Shown here: in pieces, positions 15,060-22,139 of the stretch
Position numbering within the stretch: the stretch's first letter is position 1
Layout: every line of letters begins with the position of its first letter
The notes under the pieces: model-generated
The model's input: the letters and a program-made list of their open reading frames with translations, nothing else
Told to the model about the DNA's origin: nothing
The model's database searches: none
From: Kiritimatiellia bacterium
Lineage (GTDB): Bacteria; Verrucomicrobiota; Kiritimatiellia; UBA8416; JABMPJ01
Assembly (NCBI GenBank): GCA_029939545.1
Contig: JAOZSS010000001.1
Location: 39,250-68,025 of the forward strand
Reading direction: 5' to 3'
Length of the DNA: 28,776 nt
Program-made: the position numbers and the translations under genes

Positions 15060-15303
15060 GGTCATTGTCAAAGAATCCGTATCCAAGGATCTTAAAAAGA
15101 TTCCCAAGAAAGATGTCATCCGAATCCTTTCCGCTATCCAGACGCTCGCCGAGAATCCCCGCCCCCAACAATCAAAGAAGCTTTCCGGACAGGATCGGTA
15201 TCGCCTGCGACAGGGTAACTACCGCATTCTCTACTCCATCGAAGATGACCAGCTCATCGTCTGCGTAGTCAAGATCGGTGACCGTCGCGATGTGTATCGA
15301 TAG
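15046..15303 (+). CDS. RelE/ParE-superfamily toxin
   Basis: An 85-residue basic protein with the RelE fold pattern: YRVIVKESVSKDLKKIPKKDVIRILSAI forms the first strand and the helical pair, PRPQQSKKLSGQDRYRLRQGNYRILYSI forms the central sheet, and IVCVVKIGDRRDVYR the last strand. The RLRQGNYRILY and RRDVYR segments match RelE-type mRNA interferases. The final R-x-x-x-Y pattern is present, so it is probably active, although ribosome-dependent cleavage is inferred from the family. The stop codon TAG (15301-15303) is part of the 9-bp sequence duplicated by the adjacent transposon-like element, which starts at the next base. The end of the gene was therefore the insertion site but was not broken. 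Confidence 0.85.
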   Translation: MALYRVIVKESVSKDLKKIPKKDVIRILSAIQTLAENPRPQQSKKLSGQDRYRLRQGNYRILYSIEDDQLIVCVVKIGDRRDVYR

Positions 15304-15478
15304 GGGTGTAACCGGTCTTCCGCTCCTGCCTGAGAGAGGAAAAACATAGAAAACAGGGTGGCTGATTGACTCAACCGGTATCTACATGTGGTAGGGCAGT
15401 GTTTCTGAATCAGCAGTTGAATGGTGGAGTCTTGGAACACTTAGTCGCATGAGTGAGAGCGGAAGACCGGTTACACCC
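15304..15478. mobile_element. 175-bp MITE-like element, copy 1, with 9-bp target duplication
   Basis: The element begins GGGTGTAACCGGTCTTCCGC and ends with its inverted complement, with terminal inverted repeats of at least 22 bp. It is flanked by TATCGATAG (15295-15303) on the left and TATCGACAG (15479-15487) on the right, a 9-bp target duplication with a single mismatch. It has no coding capacity, so it is probably a non-autonomous derivative of a DNA transposon whose transposase is elsewhere. Further copies lie at 26100-26426 and 28681 onward. The first ~65 bp and last ~38 bp are shared with copy 2 while the middles differ. I cannot assign the parent family. Confidence 0.75.
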
Positions 15479-15488
15479 TATCGACAGA

Positions 15489-15551
15489 ATGAATCTGGCG
15501 AAGAAACTGATAATAGCAGGCCTTGCTCTACTGAGCATCGCTGCAGTGTAA
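15489..15551 (+). pseudogene. Orphan 20-codon signal-peptide-like ORF
   Basis: ATG 15489 opens a reading frame MNLAKKLIIAGLALLSIAAV followed by TAA. The peptide has a positively charged start and a hydrophobic core like a signal peptide, but there is no mature part. It sits just beyond the right end of the transposon-like element and is probably the remnant of a secreted-protein gene; a real tiny peptide cannot be excluded. Confidence 0.35.
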
Positions 15552-15645
15552 GAACAGACCCAAGGAGCCGTCGTACAAGATACTGAGCCATCGTCATAAA
15601 GACGGCGCCTGGAGTGATCGGGGAATAGACAGCACGAGGATAGTC

Positions 15646-17085
15646 ATGAGAACAGGCATAATCGAGCGTATGATGGCCACATTGTGGCTCACGACTTTCG
15701 TCTGGTGGAGCAGCGCCGTCGTGGCGGCGGCGGCACAGGCCCCCATCGATCTTTCCGCGTTTCTCGAGCATGGCGATCCGTGGGGGCAGAAAGCGACCGT
15801 GTTCATGCGCAGCGTGAACCAACCGAACGCCGTTCGTTCGTTCGATTGGATCTCCGAAGACGCTCGCGACGAAGCGCGCTATCCCAAATGGACCAACAGT
15901 CCTGAAGTCACGTTGTGGGGCTTTAAGGTCTGGGAAAGTCTGGCTCAGTTTAAGGACGGCGCTCTGGTCCGCCTCAAAGTCTCGCTTTACAACCGGGGCG
16001 ACGTTGAAGTCAAGGATGGCCCTACGGGTATGATCTGCGGTCAGAAACAGATCACCCATCTGCTTCGCGCAGTGGATGCTCGCCTTGTCCAATGGTGTGG
16101 CCATAAGGGCAAGGACATTCGCAGCGGCTCGGTCAGAGCCAAGGGCGTAACGGCTCATGAAAGACGCTTTTTGAAGGGCGACGAGAGCCTGGCCTGTATG
16201 ATGTGGAGCTACAGCGGACAATCTCGTGATGCGCTGGTCCTCGAGTATGTGACGCTTGTTTTTGAGTCCCTGACTCCTGAGAATAATCCGCGTTTTCCGC
16301 AGGCCCGGCACCGATCCACCGTCCGGGATCCCCGCCGTCCCACCGCCAAAGGGTTGGCCGCTCATGTCACGCGCACCGTTCATGGCGATGTCTACATCGA
16401 CGAGTTTCCCATGGTTGATCAAGGTGCCAAGGGCTACTGCGCCGTGGCCACCGTGGAGCGCATCCTTCGGTACTACGGTCGCGAGGTCGACCAGCATGTC
16501 CTGGCCCAACTCGCTGAGAGCAGCGGCAGGCTGGGCACCAGCATGCAGGCGCTCTACAAAGCGTTGCGCAAAGCGGGCGCACAGCTTGGCATTTCTGTGC
16601 GTAACTTGCAGGGCATCGAACCGGAGATCGAGGAGTGGAGAAAACTGGCCGGGGACTACAACCGCCAGGCGCGTCGGGAGCACAAGTCAAAGATCACAGA
16701 GGAGCAGTGGGCCTCCACCAGCGACGGGGTTGTGACCTATAATTTTGGTGACTTGATCGACGCCTTCGACTGGGATGTCTACACCCACTACAAGCTCAAG
16801 CGAGAGCAATATGAGCTCAAGAAGTTTCGCAAATACGTCAAAGAGAACATCGACGCCGGCGTGCCGCTCGTTTGGTCCGTTATACTGGGCAAAGTCCCGG
16901 AGCCACGGCTGGCCCAAGTTGGCGGCGGGCACATGCGGACGATCATCGGCTATAACGAAAAGAACGATGAGATAATCTATTCCGATTCGTGGGGCCCGGG
17001 CCACGAGTTCAAGAAAATGCCCGCGCCGGTAGCATTCACCATCACGACCCAACTTAACCTGCTGGCTCCGCGCTTGCGACGGTGA
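15646..17085 (+). CDS. Secreted C39-like (papain-fold) cysteine peptidase
   Basis: A 479-residue protein with an N-terminal signal peptide (about residues 9-31, LWLTTFVWWSSAVVAAAAQA). An uncharacterised N-terminal domain of about 200 residues follows, then a C39-like peptidase domain from about residue 245. The domain has the oxyanion Gln and nucleophile in DQGAKGYCAVATVERILRYY (C265), the His in GGGHMRTIIGY (H429) and the third residue in YSDSWG (D447). All three catalytic residues are in the right order and spacing, so it is probably active. C39-like secreted proteins are typically of unknown substrate; no ABC transporter or double-glycine substrate is near, so bacteriocin processing is not supported. 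GAGG precedes the ATG. It is monocistronic. Confidence 0.75.
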   Translation: MRTGIIERMMATLWLTTFVWWSSAVVAAAAQAPIDLSAFLEHGDPWGQKATVFMRSVNQPNAVRSFDWISEDARDEARYPKWTNSPEVTLWGFKVWESLAQFKDGALVRLKVSLYNRGDVEVKDGPTGMICGQKQITHLLRAVDARLVQWCGHKGKDIRSGSVRAKGVTAHERRFLKGDESLACMMWSYSGQSRDALVLEYVTLVFESLTPENNPRFPQARHRSTVRDPRRPTAKGLAAHVTRTVHGDVYIDEFPMVDQGAKGYCAVATVERILRYYGREVDQHVLAQLAESSGRLGTSMQALYKALRKAGAQLGISVRNLQGIEPEIEEWRKLAGDYNRQARREHKSKITEEQWASTSDGVVTYNFGDLIDAFDWDVYTHYKLKREQYELKKFRKYVKENIDAGVPLVWSVILGKVPEPRLAQVGGGHMRTIIGYNEKNDEIIYSDSWGPGHEFKKMPAPVAFTITTQLNLLAPRLRR

Positions 17086-17428
17086 GTGGCGGCTCCCGTT
17101 GTCGGCGATACGGCTCAGCCCTGTACTTAGACCCGGGTTTTTTCAGGGTCTTCCGCAGAATCTGGGTATAAAAGGGGGAGTATACCGCCTACTAGGCAGA
17201 TCTGTTCGAGGCACCCTGCCGGGCCATGGTGCCTGGCGATTCAATTTCGGATTTTCGAATACGGAAGCAGAGGGTGAGAGTGTAATGAAGTGGCGGCGGG
17301 AATTATCATAACGTACTCACAATAGTATGCGGTCGACACCGCTATGCGGTGCGACTGATGCGCCACAAGCATGGTAGGGAAACAGGTTCATATTGACTCT
17401 ACAGGCTGATCTACTATCCTGTTGCGCC
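17086..17428. other. 343-bp gap upstream of purD
   Basis: No gene is supported here. It holds a GGTATA/TATACC dyad (17165-17185 area), a 7-bp stem AGGCACC/GGTGCCT (17209-17234) and a 10-bp stem with one bulged A, GTCG-A-CACCGC/GCGGTGCGAC (17332-17355). The last lies just upstream of the purD promoter. I do not recognise a purine riboswitch. Confidence 0.5.
17393..17420 (+). promoter_or_regulatory. Promoter candidate for purD, possibly leaderless
   Basis: TTGACT (17393-17398) and TATCCT (17415-17420) are separated by 16 bp. The predicted transcription start is within a few bases of the purD ATG at 17429, and there is no Shine-Dalgarno sequence, which together suggest a leaderless mRNA. Confidence 0.45.
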
Positions 17429-18706
17429 ATGAAGATTCTAGTTGTAGGCGGTGGGGGTCGCGAACATACGCTGGCCTGGAAGATTGCGAATGACAGCACC
17501 AAGCCGACCGTCTTCTGTGCCCCCGGGAATGCTGGAACGGCCGAGGTGGCCACCAACCTTCCGATGGGAGGCGAAGACGTCGATGCTTTGACCGCGTGGG
17601 CGGTCGAAAATCATCCCGATCTCGTGGTGGTAGGACCCGAAGCGCCGCTCTGCGCGGGTATTGCCGATCGCATGGAAGCCGAAGGGCTGCGCGTGTTCGG
17701 ACCACGAGCCGATGGCGCTCGCATGGAGGGGAGCAAGGAATTCTGTAAGGACATTATGCTCTCGGCCGGTGTTCCCACAGCAGCCTGCCAAACTTTCAGC
17801 GGGAAAGATGGCGCTTGGGCCTATGTGCAGGAACAGGGCGCGCCGATCGTGATCAAGGCTGATGGTCTGGCGGCCGGCAAGGGCGTCTATGTCTGTATGA
17901 CCATGGAAGAGGCCGAGACCGCACTCAATGAAATCTGTCTTGAGCGACGCTACGGTGACGCAGGCAACCGCATTGTGGTGGAAGAGTTTCTTGAAGGCGA
18001 GGAGGCGTCGATCCTGGCGCTGGTAGACGGTGACAACATCGTGATGCTCTCTTCCTCACAGGACCACAAACGCGTCTTCAACGGCGACCAGGGCCCCAAT
18101 ACCGGCGGCATGGGCGCCTACTCCCCTGCCCCGGTTGTCACCGATGACCTCTGGCCGATCATTCATGACCGCGTTTTGCGCCCGACGGTCGACGAACTGA
18201 AACGGCGTGGCATCACCTATAAAGGTGTGCTCTATGCCGGGTTGATGATGACCGCGAACGGACCGAAAGTACTGGAGTATAACTGCCGTTTCGGCGACCC
18301 CGAGACGCAGGTGGTTTTGCCGCGTATCGATGGCGATATTCTGCCGCTGTTTGATGCCTGTGTGGATGGCACCTTGTCGGACGATCTCCTGAAGTGGAAG
18401 CAGGAAGCCTGTGTATGCGTCGTCATGGCATCGGGCGGATATCCCGGATCGTATAAAAAAAGGTGTGCCATTACTGGTCTGGCTGAAGCTGGGGCTTTGC
18501 CCGGCGTGGTGGTATTCCATGCCGGTACGGCCGAAAAAGACGGCGGGGTGGTGACCTCCGGTGGCCGCGTGCTGGGTGTAACGGCGTTGGGCGGGACCCT
18601 GCCGGAAGCCGTGAAGCGGGCTTATGGCGCGATTTCCAAGATCAGTTTTGATCAAGCCCAGTATAGAACGGATATTGCGGCCCGTGCACTCAATCGTAAT
18701 CCATAA
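17429..18706 (+). CDS. purD: Phosphoribosylamine-glycine ligase (GAR synthetase)
   Basis: The 425-residue ATP-grasp enzyme catalyses the second step of de novo purine synthesis. The N-terminal MKILVVGGGGREHTLAWKI and FCAPGNAGTAEVATN form the phosphoribosylamine-binding region; VVGPEAPLCAGIAD, PIVIKADGLAAGKGVYV and VVEEFLEGEEASILALVDG are ATP-grasp blocks, and SSSQDHKRVFNGDQGPNTGGMGAYSPAP is the family signature. ECNCRFGDPETQ-type motif reads EYNCRFGDPETQVVLP. Start ATG 17429 is chosen because the family begins at MKILVVG; the upstream TTG 17393 lies in the promoter. purE follows 15 bp later and tsaC directly after. Confidence 0.96.
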   Translation: MKILVVGGGGREHTLAWKIANDSTKPTVFCAPGNAGTAEVATNLPMGGEDVDALTAWAVENHPDLVVVGPEAPLCAGIADRMEAEGLRVFGPRADGARMEGSKEFCKDIMLSAGVPTAACQTFSGKDGAWAYVQEQGAPIVIKADGLAAGKGVYVCMTMEEAETALNEICLERRYGDAGNRIVVEEFLEGEEASILALVDGDNIVMLSSSQDHKRVFNGDQGPNTGGMGAYSPAPVVTDDLWPIIHDRVLRPTVDELKRRGITYKGVLYAGLMMTANGPKVLEYNCRFGDPETQVVLPRIDGDILPLFDACVDGTLSDDLLKWKQEACVCVVMASGGYPGSYKKRCAITGLAEAGALPGVVVFHAGTAEKDGGVVTSGGRVLGVTALGGTLPEAVKRAYGAISKISFDQAQYRTDIAARALNRNP

Positions 18707-18721
18707 CGAAAGGAACCCAAC

Positions 18722-19225
18722 ATGCCCAACAAGCCAGAAGTAGCCGTTGTGATGGGAAGCGATACCGATTGGCCCCTCGTCAAGAAGGCCGTCGAAACGC
18801 TAGCCGAGTTTGAAATTGACTGTGATGTTTGCGTGTGCTCGGCGCACCGCACGCCTGAAGAGGCCTGCAAGCTTGCTGCCGAAGCCCATAAACGTGGCAT
18901 CAAGGTGATCATTGCCGCTGCCGGCGGAGCGGCACACCTGGGTGGTGTGCTGGCGGCACATACGACGCTGCCGGTCATCGGTATTCCGGTTAAGGGCGGT
19001 GCCCTGAACGGACTGGACGCCCTGCTCGCGACGCTACAGATGCCATCGGGCATTCCTGTTGCCACAGTCACACTCGGTAGTGCCGGCCCCGTCAACGCCG
19101 CCGTACTGGCCGCGCAGATGATTGCGCTCGCCCGTCCCGCCTTGCGTCGCAAACTGGTGGCCTATAAGCGCGGATTGAAGCGCAAAGTCGCCAAGGGCAA
19201 CCAAAACGTCCAGCGCGACCTGTAA
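18722..19225 (+). CDS. purE: N5-carboxyaminoimidazole ribonucleotide mutase
   Basis: The 167-residue PurE converts N5-CAIR to CAIR in purine synthesis. The motifs GSDTDWPL (normally GSxSDW), CSAHRTPEEA and AAGGAAHLGGVLAAHTTLPVIGIPV are present, followed by GGLNGLDAL-type GALNGLDALLATLQMPSGIPVATV. The GSDTDW and AHRTP motifs fit class I (bacterial) PurE, which needs PurK. No purK is in this window. The C-terminus is extended and basic (RRKLVAYKRGLKRKVAKGNQNVQ). AAAGGAAC precedes the ATG; the gene is 15 bp after purD. Confidence 0.94.
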   Translation: MPNKPEVAVVMGSDTDWPLVKKAVETLAEFEIDCDVCVCSAHRTPEEACKLAAEAHKRGIKVIIAAAGGAAHLGGVLAAHTTLPVIGIPVKGGALNGLDALLATLQMPSGIPVATVTLGSAGPVNAAVLAAQMIALARPALRRKLVAYKRGLKRKVAKGNQNVQRDL

Positions 19226-19227
19226 GT

Positions 19228-19803
19228 GTGATCACGCTCGCCATGATTGAGGAGGCGACCGCAGCCCTTCGGGTCGGCTGTCTCATCGTGGCTCCCACCG
19301 ACACCGTGTATGGGGTCTGTGCCCATCCCGCCAATCCCGAGGCCATCGAGCAGCTCTATGTCGTCAAGGGGCGTCCTGAAACGAAGCCCATCCCTCTCTT
19401 GGTTTCAGACGCTACAGCCGTGCGCGCCATTGGCGCGGAGCTATCCGAACCCGAGCAACGGCTGGCCGACGCGTTTTGGCCCGGACCGCTCACCCTGATT
19501 GTGCAGACGCCAAGCGGAAGCGAAGGCGTGCGCGTACCCGATCATGAGGCCATGCGCGCCCTGCTGCGTGCGTCCGGCGGTGTCCTGCGTGTCACCAGCG
19601 CCAACCTGAGCGGCGAGCCGCCGGCACTGACCGCGGAACAGGCGCGTGAACCGCTCGGCGATCGTGTGGCGATGATTCTGGACGGTGGCCCCGTGGACGG
19701 CGGCATCCCGAGCAGTGTGGTCCGCGTAACCGGGCAAACACTGGAAGTTCTGCGCGAAGGCGCTCTCAGCACCGCCCTACTCGTCCGGACAGCATCCCTC
19801 TGA
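19228..19803 (+). CDS. tsaC: Threonylcarbamoyl-AMP synthase, short TsaC/YrdC form
   Basis: The 191-residue protein makes threonylcarbamoyl-AMP from Thr, bicarbonate and ATP for t6A37 tRNA modification. The motifs LIVAPTDTVYGVCAHP, VVKGRPETKPIPLLVS, FWPGPLTLIV and LRVTSANLSGEPPALT are all family hallmarks. The length fits the YrdC-only form without the extra Sua5 domain. The GTG start at 19228 lies 2 bp after the purE stop, so translational coupling with purE is likely. In B. subtilis the orthologue ywlC is also near a phosphatase, rpiB and glyA. Confidence 0.92.
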   Translation: MITLAMIEEATAALRVGCLIVAPTDTVYGVCAHPANPEAIEQLYVVKGRPETKPIPLLVSDATAVRAIGAELSEPEQRLADAFWPGPLTLIVQTPSGSEGVRVPDHEAMRALLRASGGVLRVTSANLSGEPPALTAEQAREPLGDRVAMILDGGPVDGGIPSSVVRVTGQTLEVLREGALSTALLVRTASL

Positions 19804-19809
19804 CCAGAA

Positions 19810-19867
19810 TTGGAGGCGGCCTGCCCTCAGGCCGCAAGGGAGCGGGGTGAGGGCACCCCGCCTCCAA
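19810..19867. repeat. Paired hairpins with complementary loops, flanked by TTGGAG/CTCCAA
   Basis: Two perfect 8-bp hairpins lie side by side: GCGGCCTG-CCCT-CAGGCCGC (19816-19835) and GCGGGGTG-AGGG-CACCCCGC (19842-19861). Their loops, CCCT and AGGG, are complementary. The pair is enclosed by TTGGAG and CTCCAA, which are also complementary, so the whole 58 bp can fold as two hairpins or one long arm. It sits in the 186-bp tsaC-phosphatase gap. Confidence 0.75.
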
Positions 19868-19989
19868 GACGAAGGCACCTCTGCCGGGTAGTACCGCATC
19901 TACTGCAACTTCCGGCCTCCGGCCTCCGTCCTTGAGTCGGTAAGGCTTTCCATGTAGGGTTTCCAGTCACGTTTTTAACAGGAGAGACC

Positions 19990-20460
19990 ATGGCGGGTGG
20001 AGTAGTAGTTTTTGTGTGTACAGGCAATGTGTGCCGCAGCCCCATGGCGGAGTATCTCCTGCGTGCCCATCCTGAGCTGGGACCGGGCTGGGAGGTTTGC
20101 TCAGCGGGCCTGGCCGCCGCGTTTGGTGTTCCTGCCAGCCGTGAGGCGGTCGATGTAATGCGCGAAAAGCAGATCGACATCACGGCGCATAGCAGCCGTC
20201 CGCTCAGTACGGAGCTTGTCGCGGCGGCAGAGCTCGTGGTGGTCATGACGACGGACCACAGCCGCATGATGGATCTGCTCTATCCTGAGGCGATGGAGAA
20301 GGTGCGGCTGCTGAAGTCGTTCGACGAGAAAGCCGCCGCCACGGATCTGCGCGATCCCATCGGCATGTCGCATGATGTTTATCGGGGAATCAGAAACGAA
20401 ATCGAACGGGCGCTACCGGGATTGATGGCACACTTGAGAAACAGGACAGCTAGAAGATGA
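19990..20460 (+). CDS. Low-molecular-weight protein phosphatase (YwlE/PTP-like)
   Basis: A 156-residue LMW phosphatase. The P-loop CTGNVCRSPM starts at C10 (nucleophile) with R16, and D122 in DPIG is the general acid, so it should be active. YwlE, the B. subtilis arginine phosphatase, has Thr in the third-from-Cys position of the loop (CTGNTCRSPM) and tyrosine phosphatases have Ile; here it is Val, so Tyr versus Arg specificity cannot be told. SD AGGAGA precedes the ATG. The stop overlaps the next gene by 4 bp (ATGA), suggesting coupling with rpiB-glyA, as in the Firmicute ywlE-ywlF-glyA arrangement. Confidence 0.88.
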   Translation: MAGGVVVFVCTGNVCRSPMAEYLLRAHPELGPGWEVCSAGLAAAFGVPASREAVDVMREKQIDITAHSSRPLSTELVAAAELVVVMTTDHSRMMDLLYPEAMEKVRLLKSFDEKAAATDLRDPIGMSHDVYRGIRNEIERALPGLMAHLRNRTARR

Positions 20461-22139
20461 AGATAGTTATTGGTGCAGACCACGGGGGATTCGAGCTCAA
20501 GGAATGGGTGATAAAGACTCTCGCGGCACAGGGCATCGAGGTGGAAAATCTGGGTTGCCATGATACCGAATCGGTCGACTACTCGGACTACGCTGCAGCC
20601 GTAGCATCGCGCGTTGCCGCGGGAGAGGCTGAACAAGGCATTCTGATTTGTACCACGGGCGTTGGGATGTCCATGGCAGCCAACAAGTATCCGCGTGTCC
20701 GCGCCGCGCTCTGCATGACCCCAGAGATGGCGGAGAAGACGCGCGAGCACAACAATGCTAATGTGCTCGTGCTTGCCGGTGGGCTCATCTCGGAAGTCGA
20801 GGCCAAGGCCATTCTCGATACATGGTTGACCACTCCTTTCTCCCGCGAAGAACGTCATCTCCGTCGGCTCGATAAATTTTCGGCACGCAATATCACCGAG
20901 ACAGAAACGGCGGGGCTCTATGACGCCGACCCGGAAGCGTGGTCGATCACTCAGGCCGAAACAGTGCGTCAGCAGCAGACCCTCGACCTGATTGCCTCCG
21001 AGAACCATGTCAGCCGCGCGGTGCGCGAAGCGCAGGGCTCGGTCATGACCAACAAGTACGCTGAAGGCTATCCCCGCAAGCGCTGGTACAACGGTTGTCG
21101 GCACGTGGACGAGATTGAACAGTTGGCGATCGATCGTGCCAAGGAGCTGTTTGGCGCCGACCATGTCAATGTGCAGCCCCACTGTGGAAGCGCCGCCAAC
21201 ATGGCGGTCTATTTTGCCGCGCTCAAGCCCGGCGACACCATCCTCGCCATGAGCCTGGCGCATGGTGGACACCTGACCCACGGCAGCCCGGTCAACTTCT
21301 CCGGTCGCCTCTTCAACATGGTGCACTACGGAGTTACGCAGGGCGACGAGGTGATCGACTACGATGAGGTCGAGCGTCTCGCCAAAGAACACCAGCCCAA
21401 GATGATCGTGGCCGGGGCCAGCGCCTATCCGCGTATCCTCGACTTCCCGCGTTTCCGTGCGATCGCCGATTCCGTAGGTGCCAAGCTGACCGTCGACATG
21501 GCGCACATTGCCGGGTTGGTTGCAGCAGGCGTGCATCCCAGTCCGGTGCCCTACAGTGATTTTGTCACAACCACGACGCACAAGACACTGCGCGGACCGC
21601 GTAGTGGCATGATTCTCTGCCGCGAGCAATACGCCGCCGATGTCGACAAACAGGTCTTCCCCGGCATGCAGGGCGGCCCCCAGATGCACTCTGTAGCCGC
21701 CAAAGCGGTCTGTTTCAGCGAGGCGCTGGTTCCGGCGTTCAGGGAATACGCCCAGCGCGTGGTAGACAATGCGGCCGTATTGGCATCGGGGCTGCAGGCG
21801 GCTGGCTTCCGGCTTATCTCGGGTGGCACGGACAACCACCTGATGCTGGTGGACGTAACGCCTGTCGGGTTGACCGGAAAAGACGCCGCCAATGCGTTGG
21901 AGAAGGCGAACATCGTGCTGAACAAGAACTCGATCCCTTTCGACACGAAAAGCCCGTTCATCACCTCTGGTATCCGTGTCGGCACACCGGCGGTCACAAC
22001 CCGCAGCATGGGAGAGGTCGAAATGAAGGCCCTGTCCGAGCTGATCGGCCGTGTCCTCAAAGCCCACGAGGATGAAGCTGTCATCGCCGACGTCCGTACC
22101 CGCGTCGAAACCCTCGCCGCCGCCTTCCCTGCACCGTGA
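20457..22139 (+). CDS. Fused ribose-5-phosphate isomerase B - serine hydroxymethyltransferase
   Basis: One 560-residue frame encodes two enzymes. Residues 1-142 are RpiB: MKIVIGADHGGFELKEW, catalytic Cys C65 in CTTGVGMSMAANKYPRVRAALC, and the HNNANVLVLAGG segment. Residues from about 152 are SHMT (GlyA): DLIASENHVS, TNKYAEGYPRKRWYNGCRHVD, AHGGHLTHGSPVNFSG, VDMAHIAGLVAAG, and PLP lysine K376 in TTTTHKTLRGP. The RpiB domain ends as usual (REERHLRRLDKF) and no stop intervenes. Catalytic residues are intact in both halves, so a bifunctional enzyme is likely. The SHMT loop normally GYPGKRYYGG is GYPRKRWYNG. These are usually separate neighbours (ywlF, glyA); here they are joined. The stop overlaps the next GTG by 4 bp. 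Confidence 0.92.
   Translation: MKIVIGADHGGFELKEWVIKTLAAQGIEVENLGCHDTESVDYSDYAAAVASRVAAGEAEQGILICTTGVGMSMAANKYPRVRAALCMTPEMAEKTREHNNANVLVLAGGLISEVEAKAILDTWLTTPFSREERHLRRLDKFSARNITETETAGLYDADPEAWSITQAETVRQQQTLDLIASENHVSRAVREAQGSVMTNKYAEGYPRKRWYNGCRHVDEIEQLAIDRAKELFGADHVNVQPHCGSAANMAVYFAALKPGDTILAMSLAHGGHLTHGSPVNFSGRLFNMVHYGVTQGDEVIDYDEVERLAKEHQPKMIVAGASAYPRILDFPRFRAIADSVGAKLTVDMAHIAGLVAAGVHPSPVPYSDFVTTTTHKTLRGPRSGMILCREQYAADVDKQVFPGMQGGPQMHSVAAKAVCFSEALVPAFREYAQRVVDNAAVLASGLQAAGFRLISGGTDNHLMLVDVTPVGLTGKDAANALEKANIVLNKNSIPFDTKSPFITSGIRVGTPAVTTRSMGEVEMKALSELIGRVLKAHEDEAVIADVRTRVETLAAAFPAP

Noticed and set aside
15478..16683. 401-codon open frame on the minus strand opposite the C39-like peptidase
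   Set aside because: The plus strand has a signal peptide, the catalytic triad and a ribosome binding site; the minus frame also runs into the transposon-like element.
17129..17151. AGACCC/GGGTCT stem as terminator of the C39-like gene
   Set aside because: The six-T run lies in the loop, not after the stem, so it does not make an intrinsic terminator.
17086..17428. Purine riboswitch upstream of purD
   Set aside because: No conserved purine-aptamer loop sequences were seen and the promoter lies at the start codon.
20379..22067. 562-codon open frame on the minus strand opposite rpiB-glyA
   Set aside because: Complementary to a clear bifunctional enzyme; no domain features of its own.
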